Shown: one piece after another, positions 38,384 through 47,088 of the stretch
Numbering within the stretch: position 1 is the stretch's first letter
How the letters are laid out: each line of letters opens with the position of its first letter
Translations under genes and position numbers: made by a program
The notes under the pieces: model-generated
The model's database searches: none
Told to the model about the DNA's origin: nothing
What the model saw: only the letters and a program-made list of their open reading frames with translations
Assembly (NCBI RefSeq): GCF_000820185.1
Contig: NZ_CDCA01000020.1
Span: 161,760-225,759 of the forward strand
Length of the DNA: 64,000 nucleotides
DNA from: Aeromonas tecta
Lineage (GTDB): Bacteria > Pseudomonadota > Gammaproteobacteria > Enterobacterales > Aeromonadaceae
Direction of reading: 5' to 3'

Positions 38384-39537
38384 CTCTTCACCTCAATACT
38401 TAATGGCTCCTCACCTTTAATTATTGTTTTTATATCATACGCCTGCTGATCAAAGAACCCTGCTGGCCATTTAGATAACTCCCCTTTTATTCCTATATCA
38501 ATTTCATCAACATTACTCTGCTTACCCCACATTGATGATATATAATATATTTTGAAAATTCCTTTTTTGTACTCAGGAAGTAACCTGGCTATAACTCTAA
38601 TACCATTCAACAAATGGTCGCTATGGGTTTCGACAATAACTTGTACGCCGGAAAGTGCTGTCAAAGCAATAAGGCGCCCTAAATAGCTTTGCCCCCTTGG
38701 GTGAAGATGAGCCTCTGGATTTTCTATTACAACTAATCCACCTGGCTTCGTGACTAAAAGTGAAATAACAATACTCAGAGCATAGCTTAGCCCAAACCCC
38801 ATATTTAATGGCATTGTTTTGCTAGATCCAAATGCTTGAAATTGAGCATAACTGACACCAGCACCCTTTACTATTTCAGGCTCCGCAGAAAAACCTGGTG
38901 ATATTTCAGACATCCAATAGTTAATGTTCCTTCTAATAGATGAATTGTTCTTTGCATCTTGATGGGTTCTAAAATCACCTTCTGGTAACCTCTCACCTGA
39001 CTCATCAAGTCTTGAATAAACTTCATAAGAAAACTGACCTTTAGAACCAAGCCAGTTTATTATAGACTCTTGTCGATTCATTGAAAAAAATTCACGGGGG
39101 CCATATCTTTCAGCTTCAATAAATTGAAATCCATATTTTTTAAAATAGCCATCAGCAACACGACTTAATGTAGATGCATTATCTGATTTCAATATCAGAT
39201 GATTACTCAGATCTTTTTGTTCACTAAAGCTATCAAATCCCCATGATAACTCATGACTCTTTTTACTTTTAGCACTTTGAATGCGAAGAGTAACATTAAT
39301 ATGTTCATCACCATTACTAGCATGGCGAGAAAAAATATCAGCGGATGTACCTAATGTGACTAAATCACCATTTAGTGTAATTTCTTTTGAAAATTTACTT
39401 TGAAACGGCATTGCTAATGCCTGAATCGCAGTGCTTTTTCCAACAGAATTATTACCACAGAATACTGTCAAACCTCCAAATGTAAATGTTTGAGATCGGT
39501 AGCATTTGAAGTTAGAAAGACTTAATTCAGTAATCAT
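38380..39537 (-). CDS. AAA family ATPase with DUF3696
   Basis: 385 residues of the OLD/RecF-like ABC-ATPase type: LSLSNFKCYRSQTFTFGGLTVFCGNNSVGKST (Walker A ~28-36), Walker B VVIENPEAHLHPRGQSYLG (~268-286), the D-loop His in VETHSDHLLNGIR, and the C-terminal DUF3696 segment KGELSKWPAGFFDQ. Such ATPases power many anti-phage systems. Start and stop overlap both neighbours (ATGA-type), so the three genes are translated together. Confidence 0.9.
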   Translation of the reverse strand: MITELSLSNFKCYRSQTFTFGGLTVFCGNNSVGKSTAIQALAMPFQSKFSKEITLNGDLVTLGTSADIFSRHASNGDEHINVTLRIQSAKSKKSHELSWGFDSFSEQKDLSNHLILKSDNASTLSRVADGYFKKYGFQFIEAERYGPREFFSMNRQESIINWLGSKGQFSYEVYSRLDESGERLPEGDFRTHQDAKNNSSIRRNINYWMSEISPGFSAEPEIVKGAGVSYAQFQAFGSSKTMPLNMGFGLSYALSIVISLLVTKPGGLVVIENPEAHLHPRGQSYLGRLIALTALSGVQVIVETHSDHLLNGIRVIARLLPEYKKGIFKIYYISSMWGKQSNVDEIDIGIKGELSKWPAGFFDQQAYDIKTIIKGEEPLSIEVKR

Positions 39538-41483
39538 TTATTTATCTCCGCAATACTTTTTATTTCTAGCTGGCATCCTGTTGTATTAAATATTAATTTA
39601 ATGATCGCATCAAACCTATAACATATAGTTACTCTTTTTCCTGTCGAGTTAGAAAGTGCATAATTTAGGCCTCTATTAGCATCAATGTACGTTTGACTCT
39701 CCCATACAGAGTAATCAACAGAGTCACTAGATATTGCGTTATAGAGGGTCCTTATGAAGATTTCTTTATTCGCTCTTATCTTCTCTTTCTGTTCATCTGA
39801 TGCATTAGCAAAAATAGAGACAAATACTTCAAAAAGTGGCTTACTTATAGGATCTTTTTTACCTGAGTTTCGTATTTTTTTAAATGCATCATTTCCAAAA
39901 ATTTCTTGGCAAAAAATTAAGCCCGACTTAAACCGTTCTGTTAATAAGCACAACTGAGGTGACTCACTAATTATTTTGGTTAAGTCTTCCTTGTTAACTT
40001 TTTTTACAGACTTTTCATTAATCCACTTCATTGCTGCAGAGAGGAAGTCATCATATTTAGTACTTTTATAGGTCTTATAACCATAAATAATGAATGCCAA
40101 AGCACATAAACATAACTCAAGATCTTTCTGCCGCTGATCATTGACTGTATTTGTTGTAGCTGATATAAAAAAGTCACTTGTAGCAACATATTTCAAATAA
40201 TAAACACTTAGACCAAAATTAATCGCAGAGCGAATCTCTTGGTCACTTAACTTCACCCCATAAGTATTAATCCTATGAAATAACTCTGTTATAAATTTAT
40301 TGGAATTTGACTCGTCGATATCTATCACATATGCTGTTATTTCAAACTCTCTAATGGCACGAGTATAAAGTCGACTAAAATCTTTAAACATAAGTCCATT
40401 GGCATCAAATACCGAAGAGCTAGCATCAAGTTTTAATGCAAATTTATTTTGCATAAAATCTTGTATAGTTGTAAGGCGCTGCAAACCATCAATCACAACC
40501 CAATCATCATTTTTTCTCTCACCAAAATAAAATATTGGCAATGGAAGCCCCATGAGTACAGACTCAATTAACTTAGATTTTTTATCTTCACTCCAGATAC
40601 GGTCTTTTCGTTGATAGTCCGGCTGGATTTCTATCTCGTTATAAACTAATCTATCATACAACAAAGCAAAACTAGGTGTTTGTCTTCTTATATTAGGTAC
40701 AGATATCGTATTAGCTACGCTATGAACATTTTCATTATCATTTTTATCCCCATTGTCACCATCATCAATGCCAGTAATAGATGGCAAATCAACCAGATCG
40801 GTTAAATCTGCCACATCAATATAATCTTCTTCTGACAAATTTTCTATCAGTTCATTATTTTTTGGTTCAGCAAAGTCAATATCAAATTGCATTGTTGCAG
40901 ATTTGACAGTTCTTGATATATCCTCAAACTCCGAAAGGAGTTCTCGAATATGAGTATCAGCGAGCAAGCCAGGTGATAGCTCATGTACTTTATTAATTTC
41001 ATCATTTAGTAGTGAGATGCTATATGATATTTTTTTCAAAAAATCTGGATGCTGAATTTTTTTCAAATTAGCAATGACTCTTCTTATATCCCTCTGCTCT
41101 CTACTTGATAGTTCTTCTATCGCTGCATATGGATGACTGCCATTACTTTTAAACACAATATAGATAGCGTTATCATATTTAAAATAATTGATGAATGGTA
41201 AATTCGCAAAAATAATTTCCGTCTGAATTTGAATTGTTCTGGACGATGACTTAAGCATTTTCTCTACACAACAATACCCTATTCTACTCAGCTCATTAAA
41301 AACGGCTTCGAGTTCTTTAAACGTTCTTGCCGATTTATTTTTTCTACCTTCAACCTTTACAAAATATTTTTTATTCGGATAATCAACTTCAGTGATAGTT
41401 AAAGCTCCAACCTCATATGAAAGAGGTTGTAAAGGTCGCTCGATCAATTGGCCGACTTCATTAAGGAAAAAATCTAATCTCAT
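39534..41483 (-). CDS. DUF262 (GmrS/ParB-like) protein with N-terminal extension
   Basis: 649 residues from this start. Residues 1-~230 are an extension I do not recognise (RLDFFLNEVGQLIERPLQPLSY). Then DUF262: IEIQPDYQRKDRIWSEDKKSKLIESVLMGLPLPIFYFGE and VIDGLQRLTTIQDFM (nucleotide-binding DGQQR-type motif, ~331). The HNH nuclease domain (DUF1524) that often follows DUF262 was not seen. Known DUF262 proteins act in modification-dependent restriction (GmrSD, BrxU, SspE). ATG 41522 is an alternative start; 41483 has GGA nine nucleotides upstream. Confidence 0.85.
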   Translation of the reverse strand: MRLDFFLNEVGQLIERPLQPLSYEVGALTITEVDYPNKKYFVKVEGRKNKSARTFKELEAVFNELSRIGYCCVEKMLKSSSRTIQIQTEIIFANLPFINYFKYDNAIYIVFKSNGSHPYAAIEELSSREQRDIRRVIANLKKIQHPDFLKKISYSISLLNDEINKVHELSPGLLADTHIRELLSEFEDISRTVKSATMQFDIDFAEPKNNELIENLSEEDYIDVADLTDLVDLPSITGIDDGDNGDKNDNENVHSVANTISVPNIRRQTPSFALLYDRLVYNEIEIQPDYQRKDRIWSEDKKSKLIESVLMGLPLPIFYFGERKNDDWVVIDGLQRLTTIQDFMQNKFALKLDASSSVFDANGLMFKDFSRLYTRAIREFEITAYVIDIDESNSNKFITELFHRINTYGVKLSDQEIRSAINFGLSVYYLKYVATSDFFISATTNTVNDQRQKDLELCLCALAFIIYGYKTYKSTKYDDFLSAAMKWINEKSVKKVNKEDLTKIISESPQLCLLTERFKSGLIFCQEIFGNDAFKKIRNSGKKDPISKPLFEVFVSIFANASDEQKEKIRANKEIFIRTLYNAISSDSVDYSVWESQTYIDANRGLNYALSNSTGKRVTICYRFDAIIKLIFNTTGCQLEIKSIAEINK

Positions 41484-41551
41484 GAACTTAATTCCAAGCA
41501 GCTCAAAAATCCACCTTACCATAAGAGAATTTAAGTTTCTACACTAAGATT

Positions 41552-42688
41552 TTACTTATTATTCACATTAGACAAATAGTCAAATATAGATTTTGCTATA
41601 GCCGTAGAAAGTAAAAATGGCACTCCATTACCAATTGTCTTGAACATATCCGTAAGAGACATTGTAGATGGTAGCTCAAACTCTTTTGGTAAAGACTGTA
41701 TTGACAATGCTTCAGATACACTCAATCTACGATCTTGATAAGGGTGTAGATGTACTTCATTATTTCCATATGCTGTCGTTGGAGAGTAACGCCACCGATG
41801 CAATCTTTTAAATGACTTACGACTATCGTCACCTTCCAGTATGGTTTGGAATTTAACAAGGCCATTTCTTGGTTTAAAATAATGTATGGCATTAGGATGA
41901 TTTAATACATCATTTTTTTCAAACCAATGTTCTACTGTTAACTCTATATATGGAACTATATTTTTAGGGGGCAGTTTTTTTGACCCAGGAAAATACATTT
42001 CCTTTTGTGGCCAAAGTTTTTTTTCCGGTATTAAGTCTTTACTAAAAAGAGCATGGCGACGCCATGGAAAGTCCACGTCAATCCTATTTGAAATATTGGC
42101 ATCCAATAAGCTGTCATTTATTCCAAATAGCATAATCCTATCCCGATCTTGTGGTGTACCAAACTCAAGACTATTAGCCATGAAATCCGTCAGTGCGTAT
42201 CCAGACTTTCCAAGTAAAGATTTCATCTCATTATAAAAAACACGATGCTTTTCCGTTTTCCACAAACCTTTCACATTTTCGAACAAGAAAAAATCTGGCT
42301 TATGATTGATTATCAGATCAATATATTCTTTAGTAAGACGACCATGATCCCCCTTATGGCCTAAGTTTTTTCCACCATTAGAAAAGTCAGGGCAAGGAGG
42401 TCCGCCGATAAATCCAACAAGGCCTTCATTTTTAGCATTCTGGATCAAATCCATCAATTTTGTCGTTTTGCTCCCAAAAACATACTCTTCTATACTTTCC
42501 AAATGATGCCCATAAACTGGCTCAGGAATTTTCATTACTTTTCGTGCATGTACATATGCATCGTAAAATGGTTTATGCAACTCATTCACAAAACGAATAT
42601 CAAAGCCTGACATTTCAAACCCAAGGTCTAAAAAACCAGCTCCGGAGAAAAAAGAGAATATTATCGGCTTGCGCTCTTTATTTAACAT
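41552..42688 (-). CDS. C5-cytosine DNA methyltransferase
   Basis: 378 residues with all key motifs: FFSGAGFLDLGFE (I, ~14-26), the catalytic Cys99 in GGPPCPDFS (IV), ENV 137-139 (VI), QDRDR 180-184 (VIII), a target-recognition region, SVSEALSIQSLPKEF (IX) and TIGNGVPFLLSTAIA (X). It therefore looks active. The recognition sequence cannot be read. The gene starts 3 bp after the parC stop, with AAGG inside the parC end, and is probably expressed by read-through from parC. Confidence 0.95.
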   Translation of the reverse strand: MLNKERKPIIFSFFSGAGFLDLGFEMSGFDIRFVNELHKPFYDAYVHARKVMKIPEPVYGHHLESIEEYVFGSKTTKLMDLIQNAKNEGLVGFIGGPPCPDFSNGGKNLGHKGDHGRLTKEYIDLIINHKPDFFLFENVKGLWKTEKHRVFYNEMKSLLGKSGYALTDFMANSLEFGTPQDRDRIMLFGINDSLLDANISNRIDVDFPWRRHALFSKDLIPEKKLWPQKEMYFPGSKKLPPKNIVPYIELTVEHWFEKNDVLNHPNAIHYFKPRNGLVKFQTILEGDDSRKSFKRLHRWRYSPTTAYGNNEVHLHPYQDRRLSVSEALSIQSLPKEFELPSTMSLTDMFKTIGNGVPFLLSTAIAKSIFDYLSNVNNK

Positions 42689-42691
42689 TCG

Positions 42692-44995
42692 TTACTCTGC
42701 CTTACCGTATGCATTTTTGCTCGTTTCTTTCTCAAGGTTTACGTCCATCTCTATTTCAATCCTGTCCACTCGCTGCAGACCACGGGGGAGCTTGGCGCCA
42801 CGGCGGCCGCGCTCGCCGCGGTAGTAGTCAAGGTCAGATGGTTTGAGGGTCAGCTTGCGCTTGCCGGCGAACAGGGTCACGCACTGGCCCTGAGGAATGA
42901 TGGCGGCCATCACCATAAACTCCTCCCGCGCCTTCACGCGCGCTGAGGGGATGCTGATGAGCTTGTTGCCCTTGCCCTTGCCGAGCACCGGCAGGGTGCT
43001 GAGCGGGAACAGCAGCATGCGGCCTTCGTTGGAGATGGCCATGCAGAGATCGCTCTCCGGCGAGCCAATCTTCTGGGGCGCCATCACCAGACCCCCTTCC
43101 GGCACGGTCAGCAGTGCCTTGCCGTTCTTGTTCTTGCCGATGAGGTCGTCGTAGTTGCACACAAACCCATAACCGGCATCGGAGCAAATCAGGTAAGGCT
43201 CACCCTCGTTGCCCATCACCAGATGGCGTACCTCCTCGCCGGCGCCCAGCGCAAAGCGGCCGGTTAGCGGCTCGCCCTGACTGCGGGCAGAAGGCAGGGT
43301 ATGGGCCTCCAGCGCATAGGTGCGCCCCAGGGTAGAGAGGAACACCGCCTGCTGGTTGCTGCGACCACAGGCGTGGGCGAGATAAGCATCGCCTGCCTTG
43401 TAGGAGAGCCCCTCCACGTCCACGTCGTGGCCCTTGGCGGCGCGCACCCAGCCCTTGTCAGACAGAATGACGGTGACCGGTTCGCTCGGGGTGAGCTCTT
43501 TTTCGGTCAGCGCCACCGCGGTGGCACGCTCCACCAGCGGGGTGCGGCGATCGTCGCCGTACTTTTCGGCATCCGCCAGCAGCTCTTTCTTGAGCAGGGT
43601 ATTGAGGCGACGCTCGGAACCCAGAATGAGTTCCAGCTTGTCGCGCTCTTCGGCCAGCTCGCTTTGCTCGGCGCGCAGCTTGAACTCTTCGAGCTTCGCC
43701 AAATGGCGCAGTTTGAGCTCGAGGATCGCTTCGGCCTGGGTCTCGCTGATGTTGAAGCGCTCCACCATCACCTTGCCCGGCTCATCCTCGGTGCGGATGA
43801 TCTCGATCACCTCGTCGATGTTGAGATAGGCGACCAGCAAGCCTTCGAGGATGTGCAGGCGCGCCAGCACCTTGTCGAGGCGGAATTGCAGGCGACGACG
43901 CACAGTCTCGCGGCGGAAGGTGATCCACTCGGAGAGGATCATCTTGAGGGTCTTCACCTGGGGTCGATTGTCCAGCCCCAGGATGTTGAGGTTGACCCGG
44001 TAGTTTTTCTCCAGATCCGTGGTGGCGAACAGGTGGGCCATCAATCCTTCCACGTCCACCCGGTTGGAGCGGGGGATGATCACCAGCCGAGTCGGGTTTT
44101 CGTGATCAGATTCGTCTCGCAGATCGGTGACCATGGGCAACTTCTTGGCCACCATCTGGGCGGCGATCTGCTCCATGATCTTGGCGCCGGAGGCCTGATG
44201 AGGCAGCGCGGTGATGACGATGTCGCCATCCTCCTCGCTCCACACCGCCCGCTGCTTGATGGAGCCCTTGCCGGTCTCGTAGATCTTGCGGATGTCATCC
44301 CGAGACGTGATGATCTCGGCATCGGTCGGATAGTCCGGCCCTTGAATATGCTGCATTAGCACATCCAGACCCACGTTCGGGTTGTCTAGCAGCTCGGCGC
44401 AAGCATAAGCCACTTCCCGCGCGTTGTGAGGCGGGATATCCGTCGCCATCCCGACCGCGATACCGGTGATGCCGTTGAGCAGGATATGGGGCAGCCGAGC
44501 CGGCAGCACCACGGGTTCTTTCATGGTGCCGTCGAAGTTCGGCGTCCACTCCACCGTGCCCTGGCCGAGCTCGGAGAGCAGCAGCTCGGAGAAGCGCGAC
44601 AGCCGCGCCTCGGTGTAACGCATGGCGGCGAAGGATTTGGGATCGTCCGGCGCCCCCCAGTTGCCCTGACCGTCCACCAGCGGGTAGCGATAGGAGAACG
44701 GCTGGGCCATCAGCACCATGGCTTCATAGCAGGCGCTGTCGCCGTGGGGATGGTACTTACCCAGCACGTCACCCACGGTACGGGCGGACTTCTTGTGCTT
44801 GGAGAGCGCGGACAGCCCCAGCTCGCTCATGGCGTAGATGATGCGCCGCTGCACGGGTTTGAGGCCATCGCCGATATGGGGCAAAGCCCGGTCCATGATG
44901 ACGTACATGGAGTAGTTCAAGTAAGCCTGTTCGGTGAAGGCGCGCATCGGCTGGCGCTCCACCCCGTCCAGACTGAGCTCGATAGCATCACTCAT
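42692..44995 (-). CDS. parC: DNA topoisomerase IV subunit A
   Basis: Decatenates daughter chromosomes with ParE. 767 residues. The active-site Tyr is in [12 protein letters not shown], and the quinolone-determining stretch [20 protein letters not shown] has the wild-type Ser (GDSACYE). The C-terminal beta-pinwheel is present. The last ~25 codons ([20 protein letters not shown]) are visibly AT-richer than the rest, so the end of parC may have come with the island. 78 bp after parE. Confidence 0.98.
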   Translation of the reverse strand: MSDAIELSLDGVERQPMRAFTEQAYLNYSMYVIMDRALPHIGDGLKPVQRRIIYAMSELGLSALSKHKKSARTVGDVLGKYHPHGDSACYEAMVLMAQPFSYRYPLVDGQGNWGAPDDPKSFAAMRYTEARLSRFSELLLSELGQGTVEWTPNFDGTMKEPVVLPARLPHILLNGITGIAVGMATDIPPHNAREVAYACAELLDNPNVGLDVLMQHIQGPDYPTDAEIITSRDDIRKIYETGKGSIKQRAVWSEEDGDIVITALPHQASGAKIMEQIAAQMVAKKLPMVTDLRDESDHENPTRLVIIPRSNRVDVEGLMAHLFATTDLEKNYRVNLNILGLDNRPQVKTLKMILSEWITFRRETVRRRLQFRLDKVLARLHILEGLLVAYLNIDEVIEIIRTEDEPGKVMVERFNISETQAEAILELKLRHLAKLEEFKLRAEQSELAEERDKLELILGSERRLNTLLKKELLADAEKYGDDRRTPLVERATAVALTEKELTPSEPVTVILSDKGWVRAAKGHDVDVEGLSYKAGDAYLAHACGRSNQQAVFLSTLGRTYALEAHTLPSARSQGEPLTGRFALGAGEEVRHLVMGNEGEPYLICSDAGYGFVCNYDDLIGKNKNGKALLTVPEGGLVMAPQKIGSPESDLCMAISNEGRMLLFPLSTLPVLGKGKGNKLISIPSARVKAREEFMVMAAIIPQGQCVTLFAGKRKLTLKPSDLDYYRGERGRRGAKLPRGLQRVDRIEIEMDVNLEKETSKNAYGKAE

Positions 44996-45073
44996 AAGGT
45001 TGTTCTCTTGCTAAGGTGTGCCGCTTGGCGGCGCACCTGAAATTCGGGTCGGCGGGCGACAGAGGCCATTGGC

Positions 45074-46972
45074 TTAGATGATCGCAAGGTTGCCCTTCTC
45101 TTCCAGCCACTCACGGCGATCCCCTGAACGCTTCTTGGCCAACAGCATGTCCATCAGTTGCAGAGTTGCCTCCCCCTCCTCCACTTCCTCGCCCATGGTG
45201 AGCTGCACCAGACGACGGGTATTGGGATCCATGGTGGTTTCCCGCAGCTGTTTCGGGTTCATCTCACCCAGCCCCTTGAATCGGGTCACCATCACCTTGC
45301 CTTTCTTCTTCTCGGCCTCGACCCGTTGCAGCACGCCGTTCTTCTCGTCCTCGTCGAGGGCATAGAAGACCTCTTTGCCGATGTCGATCCGGTAGAGCGG
45401 CGGCATGGCCACATAGACGTGGCCCTTGTTGACCAGGGTGCGGAAATGCTTAACAAAGAGGGCGCACAGCAGGGTGGCGATGTGCAGACCGTCCGAGTCC
45501 GCATCCGCGAGGATGCACACCTTGCCGTAGCGCAGGCCGCTGAGATCCTCGGAGTCCGGATCCAGCCCGATGGCGACCGAGATGTCGTGCACCTCTTGCG
45601 AGGCGAGCACCTGACCGGCCTCCACCTCCCAGGTGTTCAGGATCTTGCCGCGCAGGGGCATGATGGCCTGGAACTCGCGATCCCGCGCCTGCTTGGCGCT
45701 GCCGCCCGCGGAGTCACCCTCCACCAGGAACAGCTCCCCCTGCATGGGGTCGGCGCAGTTGCAGTCGGTGAGCTTGCCGGGCAAGGCCGGGCCTTGCGTT
45801 ATCTTCTTGCGCACCACCGTCTTGGCGGCGCGCAGTCGGCGCTGGGCGCTGCTGATGCAGATCTCGGCGATCTGCTCCGCCAGCTCGGTGTTGCTGTTGA
45901 GGTAGAGGCTGAAGGCATCCTTCACCACCCCGGACACGAACGCCGAGCTCTGGCGCGACGACAGCCGCTCCTTGGTCTGACCGGCAAACTGCGGATCCTG
46001 CATCTTGACCGAGAGGATGTAGGCGCAGCGCTCCCAGATATCTTCCGGCGTGAGTTTCACCCCGCGTGGCAGCAAGTTTCTGAATTCGCAGAACTCGCGC
46101 ATGGCGTCAAGCAAGCCCTGGCGCAGGCCGTTGACGTGGGTGCCGCCCTGGGCGGTGGGAATGAGGTTCACATAGGATTCGGCGAGGCACTCGCCCCCTT
46201 CCGGCAGCCAGCACAGCGCCCAGTCCACCGCGGACTGCTCGGTGCTGAAGGCGCCGATGAAGGGCTGCTCCGGCAGGCAGGTGAACTGCTTGACTGCATC
46301 AACGAGGTAATCCTTGAGACCATCCTCGTAGCACCACTCCAGCTTGATGCCGGTGTTCTTGTCGAGAAACTTGATGGTGAGGCCGGGGCAGAGCACGGCC
46401 TTGGCTTTGAGCAGGTGCTCGAGTTTGGAGACCGAGAAGCGCGGCGAGTCGAAGTAGCTCGCCTGGGGCCAGAAGCGCACCCGGGTACCGGTGTTGCGAC
46501 GGCCACAGGTCCCGCTGATGGTCAGCTCCTGCACCTTGTCGCCGCGCTCGAAGGCGATGTCATAGACCTGACCGTCCCGGCGCACCGTCACCTCGACTCT
46601 GTCGGACAGCGCGTTCACCACCGAGATGCCTACCCCGTGCAAGCCGCCGGAGAACTGGTAGTTCTTGTTGGAGAACTTGCCGCCCGCGTGCAGCTTGCAG
46701 AGGATAAGCTCAACCCCCGAGACCCCCTCTTCCGGGTGGATGTCGACCGGCATGCCACGGCCGTCATCGACAACCTCGAGGGACTGATCTTCATACAGGG
46801 TCACCTCCAGGGTACGGGCATGACCCGCCAGCGCCTCATCGACACTGTTATCGATAACCTCCTGGCCGAGGTGATTGGGCCGGGTGGTGTCGGTGTACAT
46901 GCCGGGGCGGCGACGCACCGGTTCGAGGCCATTGAGGACCTCAATGGCATCGGCATTGTATTGAGTGGACAT
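45074..46972 (-). CDS. parE: DNA topoisomerase IV subunit B
   Basis: ATPase subunit of topoisomerase IV. 632 residues (630 in E. coli). GHKL motifs: EVIDNSVDEALAGHA, VVDDGRGMPVDIH, GGLHGVGISVVNALS; TOPRIM: LVEGDSAGGSAKQARDREFQ and CILADADSDG. Start 46972 aligns with the E. coli N-terminus (QYNADAIEVL) and has AAGG six nucleotides upstream. Transcribed towards parC. Confidence 0.98.
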   Translation of the reverse strand: MSTQYNADAIEVLNGLEPVRRRPGMYTDTTRPNHLGQEVIDNSVDEALAGHARTLEVTLYEDQSLEVVDDGRGMPVDIHPEEGVSGVELILCKLHAGGKFSNKNYQFSGGLHGVGISVVNALSDRVEVTVRRDGQVYDIAFERGDKVQELTISGTCGRRNTGTRVRFWPQASYFDSPRFSVSKLEHLLKAKAVLCPGLTIKFLDKNTGIKLEWCYEDGLKDYLVDAVKQFTCLPEQPFIGAFSTEQSAVDWALCWLPEGGECLAESYVNLIPTAQGGTHVNGLRQGLLDAMREFCEFRNLLPRGVKLTPEDIWERCAYILSVKMQDPQFAGQTKERLSSRQSSAFVSGVVKDAFSLYLNSNTELAEQIAEICISSAQRRLRAAKTVVRKKITQGPALPGKLTDCNCADPMQGELFLVEGDSAGGSAKQARDREFQAIMPLRGKILNTWEVEAGQVLASQEVHDISVAIGLDPDSEDLSGLRYGKVCILADADSDGLHIATLLCALFVKHFRTLVNKGHVYVAMPPLYRIDIGKEVFYALDEDEKNGVLQRVEAEKKKGKVMVTRFKGLGEMNPKQLRETTMDPNTRRLVQLTMGEEVEEGEATLQLMDMLLAKKRSGDRREWLEEKGNLAII

Positions 46973-47088
46973 GGAGGGCCTTGCGAATTGACGTTTGGGG
47001 AGGATCTTACTCGTTGGGACGGCGTTGGACAAACCCGGCTGTTACAAAGGGTGATCCAGACAGGCGGTGGCGGCCACTCAGACCGGGA

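Noticed and set aside
37442..42688. Island as an integrated prophage or ICE
   Set aside because: No integrase, recombinase, relaxase, phage genes, att-type direct repeats or tRNA gene seen in or beside it.
42692..44995. Quinolone-resistance change in parC
   Set aside because: The stretch GDSACYE has the wild-type serine.
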